Shown here piece by piece: positions 1 through 6,127 of a stretch of DNA of 7,362 nt. Position 1 is the stretch's first letter, and each line of letters opens with the position of its first letter. A model generated the notes under the pieces. It made no database searches. It was not told the origin of the DNA and saw nothing but the letters and a program-made list of their open reading frames with translations. Both the position numbers and the translations under genes were made by a program. The stretch is from Lachnospiraceae bacterium. Its GTDB lineage: Bacteria; Bacillota; Clostridia; Lachnospirales; Lachnospiraceae. The stretch lies in the NCBI GenBank assembly GCA_021199395.1, contig JAJQIE010000144.1, positions 1-7,362 of the forward strand. The letters are read 5' to 3'.

Positions 1-1
1 T

Positions 2-172
2 GATTCCAATGGCAATCCGGATTCTGACAGCGGTGACCGGGGGTTCGGCAATGGCGATTCCGGGGCCGACGATGACGGTGATACTTACGGGGAACCCGAA
101 TATCGGGGAGATGGCTCCGGCAATGACAATTCCGGCGGTTCTGACACCTACGGGGAAGGAGGATTTATCTGA
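2..172 (+). CDS. C-terminal tail of an unidentified protein, Asp/Gly/Ser/Asn-rich (5' end outside window)
   Basis: This frame is open from the window edge for 56 codons and ends at TGA 170-172. The residues are almost entirely Gly, Asp, Ser and Asn with a few Tyr, Glu and Pro, and the pentapeptide DTYGE occurs twice (tail residues 27-31 and 48-52). Such composition points to a disordered, acidic, flexible tail rather than a folded domain. The stop codon shares one base with the ATG of the following membrane-protein gene. The last codons contain that gene's ribosome binding site (AAGGAGGA, 156-163), so the two are probably co-transcribed and translationally coupled. No function can be assigned because the folded part of the protein lies outside the window. 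Confidence 0.7.
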   Translation, partial: DSNGNPDSDSGDRGFGNGDSGADDDGDTYGEPEYRGDGSGNDNSGGSDTYGEGGFI

Positions 173-894
173 TGGGAAAGCCTGACAGAAAAGAAATCAA
201 ATGCTATGCGCGCTGTGTGCTGAAAAACAGGCATGCTGTCCTCGCCGGGATTACTCTGCTTCTCACAGTGCTGAATCTGGCCCTGAGCTCCCTTTCAATG
301 ATGGCTGCCCCATCCGGCAACGGAATATTAAGCGCGCTGATTTATCTGGGATTCTCGCTTCTGGTCAATATCATCTATTATATCCTTCTCGCGGGGCTGT
401 ATCGGATCTATCTGGACATCTGCGAAAACCGCGCTTTTCGCTGGACGGATCTGTTTTCCATGTTCACAGAGCATCCGGAGCCAGTGGCAATCTACTCCGT
501 CCTGCAGTTTATCGTAACCTATGTGTTTATGCAGGTCGGACTGTGGTGGCTGGACGTCATGATCGAATGGCTGTTTTACGGTCAAAGCGGATTTCCCCTG
601 CTCGCTACTGTCACAGTCCTCCTCGCTGCTGTCCTCTTTGTCTGTCTGGAGATATCGTTCTCCATGACGCTGTTTGTCCATGCGGACGATCCGTATCTGT
701 CCTTTAAGGAGATGATGCAACAGAGCTGGAGCCTCATGGACGGTATGCGGCTTTCCTACCTTTTCATGCAGCTTAGCTTCATCGGGATGTACCTGCTTGG
801 AATTCTCTCATTCGGCATTGGGTTCCTCTTCGTAGAGCCATATGTATATACGACAAAAGGGTATTTCTTTAAAAAAATCATATCCCCTGCCTGA
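172..894 (+). CDS. DUF975-family integral membrane protein
   Basis: A 240-residue polytopic membrane protein of unknown function. Hydrophobic segments lie at about residues 23-43, 52-77, 104-124, 141-166 and 195-223. The C-terminal third carries the pattern I associate with DUF975: a helix ending in Phe-x-x-Ala-Asp-Asp-Pro (about 168-173), an amphipathic stretch with Ser-Trp-x-Leu-Met-Asp-Gly (185-191), then LSFIGMYLLGILSFGIGFL (201-219) and a Pro-Tyr motif (223-224) before a short basic tail. DUF975 proteins are common, uncharacterised membrane proteins of Firmicutes. AAGGAGGA eight bases upstream supports the ATG at 172, which overlaps the preceding stop codon. The gene ends 16 bp from the convergent tcdA gene. 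A 5-bp hairpin, CTGAT/ATCAG (891-907), followed by a T-rich run could be a weak terminator. Confidence 0.8.
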   Translation: MGKPDRKEIKCYARCVLKNRHAVLAGITLLLTVLNLALSSLSMMAAPSGNGILSALIYLGFSLLVNIIYYILLAGLYRIYLDICENRAFRWTDLFSMFTEHPEPVAIYSVLQFIVTYVFMQVGLWWLDVMIEWLFYGQSGFPLLATVTVLLAAVLFVCLEISFSMTLFVHADDPYLSFKEMMQQSWSLMDGMRLSYLFMQLSFIGMYLLGILSFGIGFLFVEPYVYTTKGYFFKKIISPA

Positions 895-910
895 TGAGAG
901 TTATCAGAGA

Positions 911-1666
911 TTATTTTTCGCACAATTCCCGTACCACCTCGCCCGCAAGGATCAGACCTGCCACTGCCGGCACAAAGGCATTGCTTCCCGGCACCTGTCT
1001 GCGCCGCGGACTTTTTTCATCGGTATCCGGCATATCGGCAGAGCTTTCACAGGAGCTGTCTGCCATGCCCTCGCCCGGCTGTATGGGCGACTCCCTGGAA
1101 TATACGACCTTCAGTTTCTTAATCCCGCGTTTTTTCAGCTCCCGGCGCATCACGCGCTCCAATGGGCAGATGCTCGTCTCATAAATATCCGCAACTTCAA
1201 ACGCGGACGCATCCATTTTGTTTCCCGCGCCCATGCAGCTGATGATCGGCGTTCCGGTTCTCTCTGCCTGCTCGGCCAGCTCCAGCTTCCCGGCCACAGT
1301 GTCTATCGCATCCACGACATAATCATATTGTGAAAAGTCAAACTGACCGGCACTCTGCGATGTGTAAAAGAGCCTGTATTTATTGACCCTTGCTTCCGGA
1401 TTGATCAGCCGGATCCGTTCTTCGGCGACGTCCACCTTGTATCTTCCAATCGTATTCTGAAGCGCAATAATCTGACGATTTAAGTTCGTCAGACATATTT
1501 TATCATGATCAATCAGGTCAAGCGTCCCAATGCCGCTTCTGGCCAGCGCCTCTACCGTATAACCGCCGACCCCGCCGATTCCAAACACCGCCACTCTCGC
1601 GCGGAAAAGCTTTTCCATCCCCTGCTCTCCGAGAAGGAGCTCCGTTCTTGAAAACTGATTCAGCAT
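911..1666 (-). CDS. tcdA: tRNA threonylcarbamoyladenosine dehydratase (ThiF/E1-like superfamily)
   Basis: TcdA uses ATP to convert the t6A base at tRNA position 37 into its cyclic form, ct6A, by an adenylation chemistry shared with ThiF, MoeB and ubiquitin E1. From the chosen start (251 residues) the nucleotide-binding loop GIGGVG is at 29-34, with Asp53, the Asn63-Arg64-Gln65 motif, Lys77 and DAID (119-122). The segment SCMGAGNKMDA (143-153) and the Arg-Val-Met-Arg-Arg motif (171-175) separate TcdA/YgdL from ThiF and MoeB. A Ser/Asp/Glu-rich linker (about 199-223) precedes PGSNAFVPAVAGLILAGE. The open frame allows a Met six codons earlier (1684), but AAGGGGG lies just upstream of the ATG at 1666 and nothing suitable precedes the earlier one. 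It appears monocistronic, with a good promoter upstream (1716-1744), and converges on the DUF975 gene. Confidence 0.92.
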   Translation of the reverse strand: MLNQFSRTELLLGEQGMEKLFRARVAVFGIGGVGGYTVEALARSGIGTLDLIDHDKICLTNLNRQIIALQNTIGRYKVDVAEERIRLINPEARVNKYRLFYTSQSAGQFDFSQYDYVVDAIDTVAGKLELAEQAERTGTPIISCMGAGNKMDASAFEVADIYETSICPLERVMRRELKKRGIKKLKVVYSRESPIQPGEGMADSSCESSADMPDTDEKSPRRRQVPGSNAFVPAVAGLILAGEVVRELCEK

Positions 1667-1715
1667 ATTCTCCCCCTTTTTCATACCTTATTGATATGTA
1701 ATATATTACGCGAAC

Positions 1716-1744
1716 AGGATATACCGGCAAATATTAATTGTCAA
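1716..1744 (-). promoter_or_regulatory. sigma-A promoter of tcdA
   Basis: On the minus strand a perfect -35 box TTGACA (1744-1739) is separated by exactly 17 bp from TATCCT (1721-1716), a 4-of-6 match to the -10 consensus. Transcription would start near 1709, leaving a leader of about 43 nt before the tcdA ATG at 1666. The spacer is AT-rich next to the -35. Only the DUF1540 gene lies further upstream on this strand, and it ends with a terminator, so tcdA probably has its own transcript. Confidence 0.75.
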
Positions 1745-1765
1745 CAGGAACTTCTGACGCTGCCG

Positions 1766-1804
1766 CAAAAACGAGCAGGAGCCGAAAAAACGTCTCCTGC
1801 CCGT
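1766..1804 (-). terminator. rho-independent terminator of the DUF1540 gene
   Basis: Read on the minus strand, ACGGGCAGGAG (1804-1794) pairs with CTCCTGCTCGT (1781-1771), an 11-bp stem with one G-U pair. The loop is 12 nt and a run of five T (the last base of the stem plus 1770-1767) follows. It starts 20 nt after the DUF1540 stop codon and lies upstream of the tcdA promoter, so it isolates the two genes transcriptionally. Confidence 0.8.
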
Positions 1805-1823
1805 TTCTCACAGTTGGAGTATC

Positions 1824-2144
1824 TTACTTCCCGTTAAAGGTCATGCACTCTGTCTCCTCGCAACTGCAGGCGGACGCGCCGGAAATATCGACGTGATCCG
1901 CGCGGCAGACGCAGCTGTTATTGTATTCACAGTTCACCGCCTCGCACTGAATCTGAATCGTGCGTTCCGGAGTACCGCAGCCGCAGGAGCCTTTCGCGCT
2001 CTCCTCTGTTCTCTCATGGAAGCTCTCGCAGCAGGTATCCTGACAGACCTGCGCGTGCTCTCCTCCCACCTCAATATCTCCTTTGCAGCAGTACATGGAA
2101 TCATTGTATCTGCAGTTTTTTGCGGAACATACCAAAGCCGGCAT
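1824..2144 (-). CDS. Two-domain DUF1540 cysteine-rich protein
   Basis: A small (106-residue) protein with 16 cysteines, made of two tandem DUF1540 units. The first has C6-x4-C11-Arg-Tyr-Asn, then C19/C20, the Gly-Asp-Ile-x-Val-Gly-Gly turn (22-28), C34 and C38/C39 followed by Ser-Phe. The second has C67-x4-C72-Glu-Tyr-Asn-Asn, C78, C80, Val-Asp-Ile-Ser-Gly (85-89), C93, C95 and C100 followed by Thr-Phe. A Gly/Cys linker (C54, C56) joins them. There is no signal peptide or membrane segment, so it is probably cytoplasmic. DUF1540 spacing suggests metal binding, but no biochemical role is established to my knowledge. The open frame continues 35 codons upstream to a Met at 2249. AGGAGG seven bases before the ATG at 2144, and the domain boundary, support the short form. 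It is followed by a terminator and appears to be a single-gene unit. Confidence 0.85.
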   Translation of the reverse strand: MPALVCSAKNCRYNDSMYCCKGDIEVGGEHAQVCQDTCCESFHERTEESAKGSCGCGTPERTIQIQCEAVNCEYNNSCVCRADHVDISGASACSCEETECMTFNGK

Positions 2145-2259
2145 AATGCTACCTCCTTTTTCTGTATACAGCCCCCGCGCGATTTCACCATACTCAACCT
2201 GGCAGACGGAATATTCCCTCGCCGGATTGCAGCCATAGTCTCTGATCATGTGACGTCAT

Positions 2260-2444
2260 GGAAATTCCGTTACAGGTCACGCCTTGACCAAATTTACGCT
2301 ATTTCTGTCTCTACAGGTGTGACCTGCAACGGCATCCGGCCATTTAAAATCGCTTCGCGATGGGCCGGATGCCCGAACGCTCTATGTCTTCGCCCATGCC
2401 ACGCAGCAAGTGCGTAGCATAGGTGTGAACAGTAACGAAATTCC
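2260..2444. repeat. Palindrome-rich element with imperfect terminal inverted repeats (MITE-like or structured RNA)
   Basis: About 185 bp packed with inverted repeats. Stem 1: CCGTTACAGGTCACGCC (2267-2283) pairs with GGTGTGACCTGCAACGG (2316-2332); 15 of 17 positions are complementary and both exceptions are G-U type. Stem 2: GGCATCCGGCC (2331-2341) pairs perfectly with GGCCGGATGCC (2363-2373), with a nested perfect ATCGC/GCGAT hairpin inside (2349-2361). Stem 3: ATGCCACGCA (2396-2405) pairs with TGCGTAGCAT (2411-2420), one wobble. The sequence at 2422-2444 is a third diverged copy of the stem 1 motif, about three-quarters identical to the reverse complement of the left end (2260-2283), so the whole block has imperfect terminal inverted repeats. 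No transposase or clear target duplication is visible. It could be a non-autonomous mobile repeat, a dispersed palindromic repeat, or a structured RNA. The structure is directly visible; the class is inference. Confidence 0.6.
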
Positions 2445-2639
2445 TCTTTTCCCGGATGACGGCTCTCGATTCGATGCGTACGGGCTGATGCGTTAGATTG
2501 CAGAAAATAGTATTTGCATATCCGCTGTAATTATACATTCCGAAGCTTTTTATCAGATGATGATTCAGATGAAAAAATATGAGGACAGCTTCATTCATCC
2601 TGTCTGCATATCAGGTAATTCGAGCGGCAGAAGCTCCCC

Positions 2640-2671
2640 TGTCAGATATCACGAATTCCTGACATTTTTTT
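2640..2671 (+). terminator. Possible plus-strand terminator hairpin
   Basis: TGTCAG (2640-2645) pairs with CTGACA (2659-2664) around a 13-nt loop and is followed by seven T (2665-2671). The stem is short and modest in GC, but the T run is good. No plus-strand gene precedes it. If real, it would end an unrecognised non-coding transcript coming from the direction of the palindrome-rich element. It may also simply be chance. Confidence 0.35.
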
Positions 2672-2679
2672 GCAAACGC

Positions 2680-2706
2680 AAAAGGAAACGGCAGAATACC
2701 GTTTCC
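2680..2706 (-). terminator. Terminator of the NEW3-ABC operon
   Basis: On the minus strand GGAAACGG (2706-2699) pairs perfectly with CCGTTTCC (2691-2684) across a 7-nt loop, and TTTT followed by GCGTTTG comes after. It lies about 130 nt past the permease stop codon (2836) in the correct orientation, with no other gene between, so it is the likely end of the three-gene transcript. A second perfect hairpin (2727-2746) lies within the same 3' leader. Confidence 0.6.
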
Positions 2707-2726
2707 AATGCTTTCCTTAATTTTTT

Positions 2727-2746
2727 TAAACGACTTACGTCGTTTA
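2727..2746. repeat. Perfect 8-bp hairpin in the 3' region of the ABC operon
   Basis: TAAACGAC (2727-2734) and GTCGTTTA (2739-2746) are perfect inverted repeats around the 4-base loop TTAC. On the minus strand it is followed by A rather than T, and on the plus strand by ACC, so it does not look like a terminator by itself. It may stabilise the 3' end of the permease transcript or be a protein-binding palindrome. Confidence 0.45.
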
Positions 2747-2835
2747 CCATAATATTTTCTTTTGATATTTTGGGAGATTCTCTCTTTTGCTATGTTTCTT
2801 CTGTTTTTATGCTGCCCCTCCTCTGTATTTTAGCT

Positions 2836-3852
2836 TTAGTTCGTCCGGATCTCCTGCCTCATAAATCCGACATAGGAGCATCCAAACGCTACCAGCATCT
2901 CTGCCGCCAGCCCTACCAGATGAGGCCACACCAGCAGCAGGCTCTGTCCAAATGACAGATAACCGCTGATCGCACCCACGAGCTGGCTGGTTGTCTCCAC
3001 GTTTACGGAACGGACAGACGGATCCATGATGGTCGCTACTGCCTCACTGTACAGATAATAAGGTGAAATCCGGTTCAGGTTCAGCTTGAGGGTGTAATAA
3101 TTCACCTGATTAAACATCTGGCCATAGTAGGTGTCTATCGGATAAACCGCGCTCGCGATAATCGTCGCCAGCAGGCTCATAAATATGGAGAAGAAAATCC
3201 ACACCGCAATCGACATCAGCGCAGATGTAGCCGAATGCCGGCAGACCACGGAAAACAGGATCGACAGCGCAAGCCAGAAGGCGATATATATAACCGTAAA
3301 GGTCAGGAAGCAGAAAATTCTCATGACTTCCTCCCCGTCCGGCTTCAGGCCGGTGGTAATCACGCCGACCGCCCCCAGCAGCACTCCCATTGAATAAATA
3401 ACGATCGCGATAACCGCCGTACCTGCCAGAAACTTTCCGATAATAATGGAATCGCGGTAGATCGGCTGTGCCACAAGGCGGTTCAGTGTATTGGACTGCC
3501 GTTCGCTGTTGATTGCGTCAAAACCGAGCGTCAGACCCACGATCGGTCCCAGCAGCGCGATAAAAGACATAAAGGAGGGAATAGAATTCCCACTTGATGT
3601 ATACAGCTCCAGGAACATGTAATCGCTGGTAGACTCTGCCTCAAGCAGAGTGGTGACCGCGCCGTAAAGGCTTGCAATACTGGTCGCGCCAACCAGTATC
3701 AGCATGATCAGAAAGCGCCTGCTTCTCAGTTGATCCGCCATCTCCTTGCGGAACAGCGCATATATGCCGGTAAAGCTGCTAACGCGTCTGCTGCTTCTTC
3801 CCTCTGAGCCATCTGCGCTTTTTATTGTTTTTTTCATAGCTACTTCTTTCAT
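2836..3852 (-). CDS. ABC-2 type transporter permease
   Basis: Membrane subunit of the exporter whose ATPase is encoded just upstream. From the chosen start (338 residues) a hydrophilic N-terminus of about 30 residues leads to LFRKEMADQLRSRRFLIML, the amphipathic elbow followed by the first helix that is typical of ABC-2 permeases. There are six probable membrane segments. The pattern Gly-Phe-Asp-Ala-Ile-Asn-Ser-Glu-Arg-Gln-Ser-Asn-Thr-Leu-Asn-Arg-Leu after helix 2 is the ABC-2 cytoplasmic coupling region. A long extracytoplasmic loop rich in Tyr and Asn precedes the last helix. The frame opens at 3894, but AAGGCGG with nine-base spacing supports ATG 3852; a Met at 3837 is also possible. With ATG 3852 the gene overlaps the end of the ATPase gene by 74 nt in another frame, implying translational coupling. 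Substrate unknown. Confidence 0.87.
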   Translation of the reverse strand: MKEVAMKKTIKSADGSEGRSSRRVSSFTGIYALFRKEMADQLRSRRFLIMLILVGATSIASLYGAVTTLLEAESTSDYMFLELYTSSGNSIPSFMSFIALLGPIVGLTLGFDAINSERQSNTLNRLVAQPIYRDSIIIGKFLAGTAVIAIVIYSMGVLLGAVGVITTGLKPDGEEVMRIFCFLTFTVIYIAFWLALSILFSVVCRHSATSALMSIAVWIFFSIFMSLLATIIASAVYPIDTYYGQMFNQVNYYTLKLNLNRISPYYLYSEAVATIMDPSVRSVNVETTSQLVGAISGYLSFGQSLLLVWPHLVGLAAEMLVAFGCSYVGFMRQEIRTN

Positions 3853-4852
3853 CAGTTTGCCCCGCCTTTTCAAAATAAACTCTGTAAATCTCATCCAGGT
3901 CGCCGCCCCGCTGGTGCAGGTGCAGCATGGTATAACCGTGTTCTCCCAGGAACTGAGTAAGCTTTGGGCGAATATCCTTTTTCGAGGTGATCATGAATTT
4001 GTCTCCCTCTTTTTCGATCTTACGCACACCGTCCTGCTGGTACAGCATGCCAAGAAGCTGGTCGTCCAACGGCTGGACAGTCAGTTCCAGCAGATAAGAG
4101 CCTTCCTTACGGATATGTTCTTCCAGCTCAGAAAGCGTACCGCTGACAATCAGATTCCCTTCTATAAAAATCCCAACGCGGTCACAGATCTGCTGAACCT
4201 GATGCAGCTGATGTGAAGAAATCAGGACGGTACGGCCATCCTCCTCGGCAAGCTCCCGGATCAGAATCAGCAGCTTGCGCATACCCTCCGGGTCAATGCC
4301 GAGCGTCGGCTCATCCATAATAATGATTTCCGGATCCTTCATCAGCACATCCGCTACGCCCAGCCTCTGCCGCATACCCTTGGAATAAGTGCCAACCTTC
4401 TGATCCCCGGCGTAATCAATATCAACGCGCTTCATAAGTGTTTCAATCCGATCTTCCAGCTCCTGGCCCTCCAGTCCGTTCAGCCATCCCGTAAAGCGCA
4501 GATTCTGACGACCGGTCATATCCCCGTAAAAGCCCGCATTGTCAGGCAGATAACCGACAATCGATTTGACCTCCAGCGGATTACGCGCACAGTTCATTCC
4601 CTCTATGGTCGCCTGCCCCGCACTCGGCTCTGTCAGACCAAGCAGCATCAGAATCGTCGTCGTCTTCCCGGCACCGTTCGGACCAAGCAATCCAAACACC
4701 TCGCCCCTGTGAATGGACAACGACAGATCGTTCACGGCAATCTTTTTGCCATACCGTTTTGTCAGGTGATCCATTTTGATTACATCCGGCACAGACCCAC
4801 GCGCATTCTTTTTATCCGTCTGTGCCTTTTCCATTGCGCTATTTTTTGCCAT
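3779..4852 (-). CDS. ABC transporter ATP-binding protein (CcmA/NatA-type)
   Basis: Nucleotide-binding subunit (357 residues) that powers the ABC-2 permease from the cytoplasmic face. Visible motifs: Walker A GPNGAGKT (57-64); YLPDNAGFY (101-109) in the Q-loop position, where this subfamily often lacks the usual Gln; signature YSKGMRQRLG (156-165); Walker B IIIMDEP (176-182) with catalytic Glu181; D-loop Gly-Ile-Asp (185-187); switch His213 in SSH. Residues from about 230 to 330 form the C-terminal domain usual for exporter ATPases. The protein ends in a very basic Lys/Arg-rich tail (about 335-357) encoded largely in the region that overlaps the permease gene. The start has GGGAGAAG a few bases upstream, inside the last codons of the NEW3 gene, only 2 nt away. 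All catalytic residues are present, so it should be active. Confidence 0.93.
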   Translation of the reverse strand: MAKNSAMEKAQTDKKNARGSVPDVIKMDHLTKRYGKKIAVNDLSLSIHRGEVFGLLGPNGAGKTTTILMLLGLTEPSAGQATIEGMNCARNPLEVKSIVGYLPDNAGFYGDMTGRQNLRFTGWLNGLEGQELEDRIETLMKRVDIDYAGDQKVGTYSKGMRQRLGVADVLMKDPEIIIMDEPTLGIDPEGMRKLLILIRELAEEDGRTVLISSHQLHQVQQICDRVGIFIEGNLIVSGTLSELEEHIRKEGSYLLELTVQPLDDQLLGMLYQQDGVRKIEKEGDKFMITSKKDIRPKLTQFLGEHGYTMLHLHQRGGDLDEIYRVYFEKAGQTDERSSYEKNNKKRRWLRGKKQQTR

Positions 4853-4854
4853 TT

Positions 4855-6093
4855 TTATCTTCTCCCGAATTTCTTAAAGATAAGCGCCAGTATGATCACC
4901 AGCACAACGATAATTCCGATCGCGGCAAATCCCCAGGTCGAAGAGGTTTTTACTGATACACGGAAAGCAGCCGTATCTGTCGTCTCGTCCGCGGTAACTG
5001 TAATGTCTGTCTCATAATCGCCGGTGATCGAATCCGTGCACGGCGTCACATATGCGGTCACCTCCACCGACGAGCCTGCTTCCAGCGTCTCGATCGTAGA
5101 TTCGCTGAAGGTTACCTCCCAGTCGGTCGGAGCAGAGGAGGAAAGCTCCACATTGGTCAGATCTACATTTCCATTATTTGTGACCACCAGAGTAACCGAA
5201 GACGCCTTATTCTCATACGCGTCAAAGCTAAGCAGACCATCAGAAGTCGAAAGTGAGATATCATAGGTGCCGGTGATCGTGATAGACAGCTCCATGCTCA
5301 ATGAATCGTTCGAAGATGTCGCCGTGATCGGAATGGTATAATCACCCTGTTCTACCGTCTCCGGCGGCGTAACCGTTATCGTCAGGCCCTGACTGCTCTC
5401 TTCCTCTACATCAATACTCGCAATCGTCATGGAAGTATCATCTGATGGAACAAAGCTTACCGTCCATCCGCTTGGCGTTTCCGCCGCCAGGCTGTAGGTC
5501 TGAGCCGTGCCACGGTTATTTACAAGCGTCGCGTCAAAGCTGAAGGAAGTGCCGGTAGCGCCCTGCTGCTCCGGGTATTCCGATGTGAGACTGCTCTCCC
5601 CGCGTACCTCCGCGCTGACATTCAGCGTCAGTGTCAGCGTATCCTCTTCACCGTCATCCGATACGGCAAGAAGCTCCACTTCATATTCTCCATCCTCCGC
5701 GTCGTCCGGAATTGTCAGGTTGTAGCTGACCAGACCAGAATTGTTCTCTGTGTTACCTGTAATATGTACCGAGGATATTTCCGTACTGTCACCCTTAAAA
5801 TAGCCTTCCCATCCGTCCGGGAGAGACTCCGTCGTCAGCGTCACATCATGCCCCGCACCATCTGAGCTCACAAAATCCAAATCAAAGCTGACGGTATTGC
5901 CGGCTGTCGCAGACATTCCGGGATAGCTGGTGGTCATCTCAAATCCACTTTCCGCTATCACTGTCGTTGTCGTCGCCTCGTCGTCCTCCTCTGCCGCATA
6001 GACAGACACAGAAGAAAACAACACCGTCGCCGCTACCAGCACTGACGCTGCTTTCATAACAGTTTTTCGATTCAAACTTTTTACACACTTCAT
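4855..6093 (-). CDS. Membrane-anchored surface protein with three NEW3 (Ig-like) repeats, ABC-transporter associated
   Basis: A 412-residue secreted protein. A basic N-terminus and hydrophobic core (13-30) with Val-Tyr-Ala-Ala (31-34) form a signal peptide. Then come three beta-rich units of the NPCBM-associated NEW3 type (about 46-160, 165-275, 278-382), a membrane helix (388-406) and a short basic tail, KKFGRR. The repeats share a Gly/Asp-Trp-x-x-x-Phe core whose Trp falls at 95, 210 and 325, exactly 115 residues apart, and a later Gly-x-Tyr (136, 251, 359). The mature part is strongly acidic and rich in Ser and Thr, with one cysteine (352). The predicted topology puts the NEW3 repeats outside the membrane with a C-terminal anchor. 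It is first in an operon with an ABC ATPase and permease, so it probably is an extracytoplasmic partner of that transporter. AAAGGAG ten bases upstream supports ATG 6093. Confidence 0.85.
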   Translation of the reverse strand: MKCVKSLNRKTVMKAASVLVAATVLFSSVSVYAAEEDDEATTTTVIAESGFEMTTSYPGMSATAGNTVSFDLDFVSSDGAGHDVTLTTESLPDGWEGYFKGDSTEISSVHITGNTENNSGLVSYNLTIPDDAEDGEYEVELLAVSDDGEEDTLTLTLNVSAEVRGESSLTSEYPEQQGATGTSFSFDATLVNNRGTAQTYSLAAETPSGWTVSFVPSDDTSMTIASIDVEEESSQGLTITVTPPETVEQGDYTIPITATSSNDSLSMELSITITGTYDISLSTSDGLLSFDAYENKASSVTLVVTNNGNVDLTNVELSSSAPTDWEVTFSESTIETLEAGSSVEVTAYVTPCTDSITGDYETDITVTADETTDTAAFRVSVKTSSTWGFAAIGIIVVLVIILALIFKKFGRR

Positions 6094-6127
6094 CTTAAAT
6101 GTGCTCCTTTCCTCGTTTTTCCAGTAA

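Larger units (their letters stand above)
2145..2835. other. Long non-coding interval between the DUF1540 gene and the ABC operon
   Basis: These 691 bases hold no gene I can support. Contents in order: the DUF1540 ribosome binding site (2152-2157), the palindrome-rich element (2260-2444), a stretch without clear signals (2445-2639), a plus-oriented hairpin with a T run (2640-2671), the ABC operon's terminator (2680-2706), a further perfect hairpin TAAACGAC/GTCGTTTA (2727-2746), and T-rich sequence up to the permease stop codon. No convincing promoter for the DUF1540 gene was seen. TATAAT occurs on the minus strand in the 2530s but lacks a matching -35 box. An 84-codon minus-strand frame (2344-2598) crosses the palindromic element and lacks a ribosome binding site, so I treat it as non-coding. 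Confidence 0.6.

Noticed and set aside
850..910. Terminator for tcdA reading into the DUF975 gene end
   Set aside because: There is a run of seven T on the minus strand but only a 4-bp possible stem before it, too weak to annotate.
842..1333. Plus-strand frame of 163 codons overlapping tcdA
   Set aside because: It is antisense to tcdA, whose motifs are unmistakable, and it has no recognisable domain of its own.
2145..2249. 35-codon N-terminal extension of the DUF1540 protein to a Met at 2249
   Set aside because: The internal ATG at 2144 has a strong AGGAGG at ideal spacing and sits directly before the first domain; the extension matches nothing I recognise.
1893..2417. Plus-strand frame of 174 codons opposite the DUF1540 gene
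   Set aside because: Shadow of the Cys-rich gene on the other strand, continuing through the palindromic element; no motifs or start signal.
2260..2444. CRISPR array or integron attC site as an explanation for the repeats
   Set aside because: The copies are inverted and few, without regular spacers, and the paired core sequences required for attC are absent.
2344..2598. 84-codon minus-strand frame with a vaguely recombinase-like HTYATHLL segment
   Set aside because: No ribosome binding site at the proposed start, the C-terminal third is read through the palindromic element, and the resemblance is limited to a few residues with none of the other tyrosine recombinase catalytic residues.
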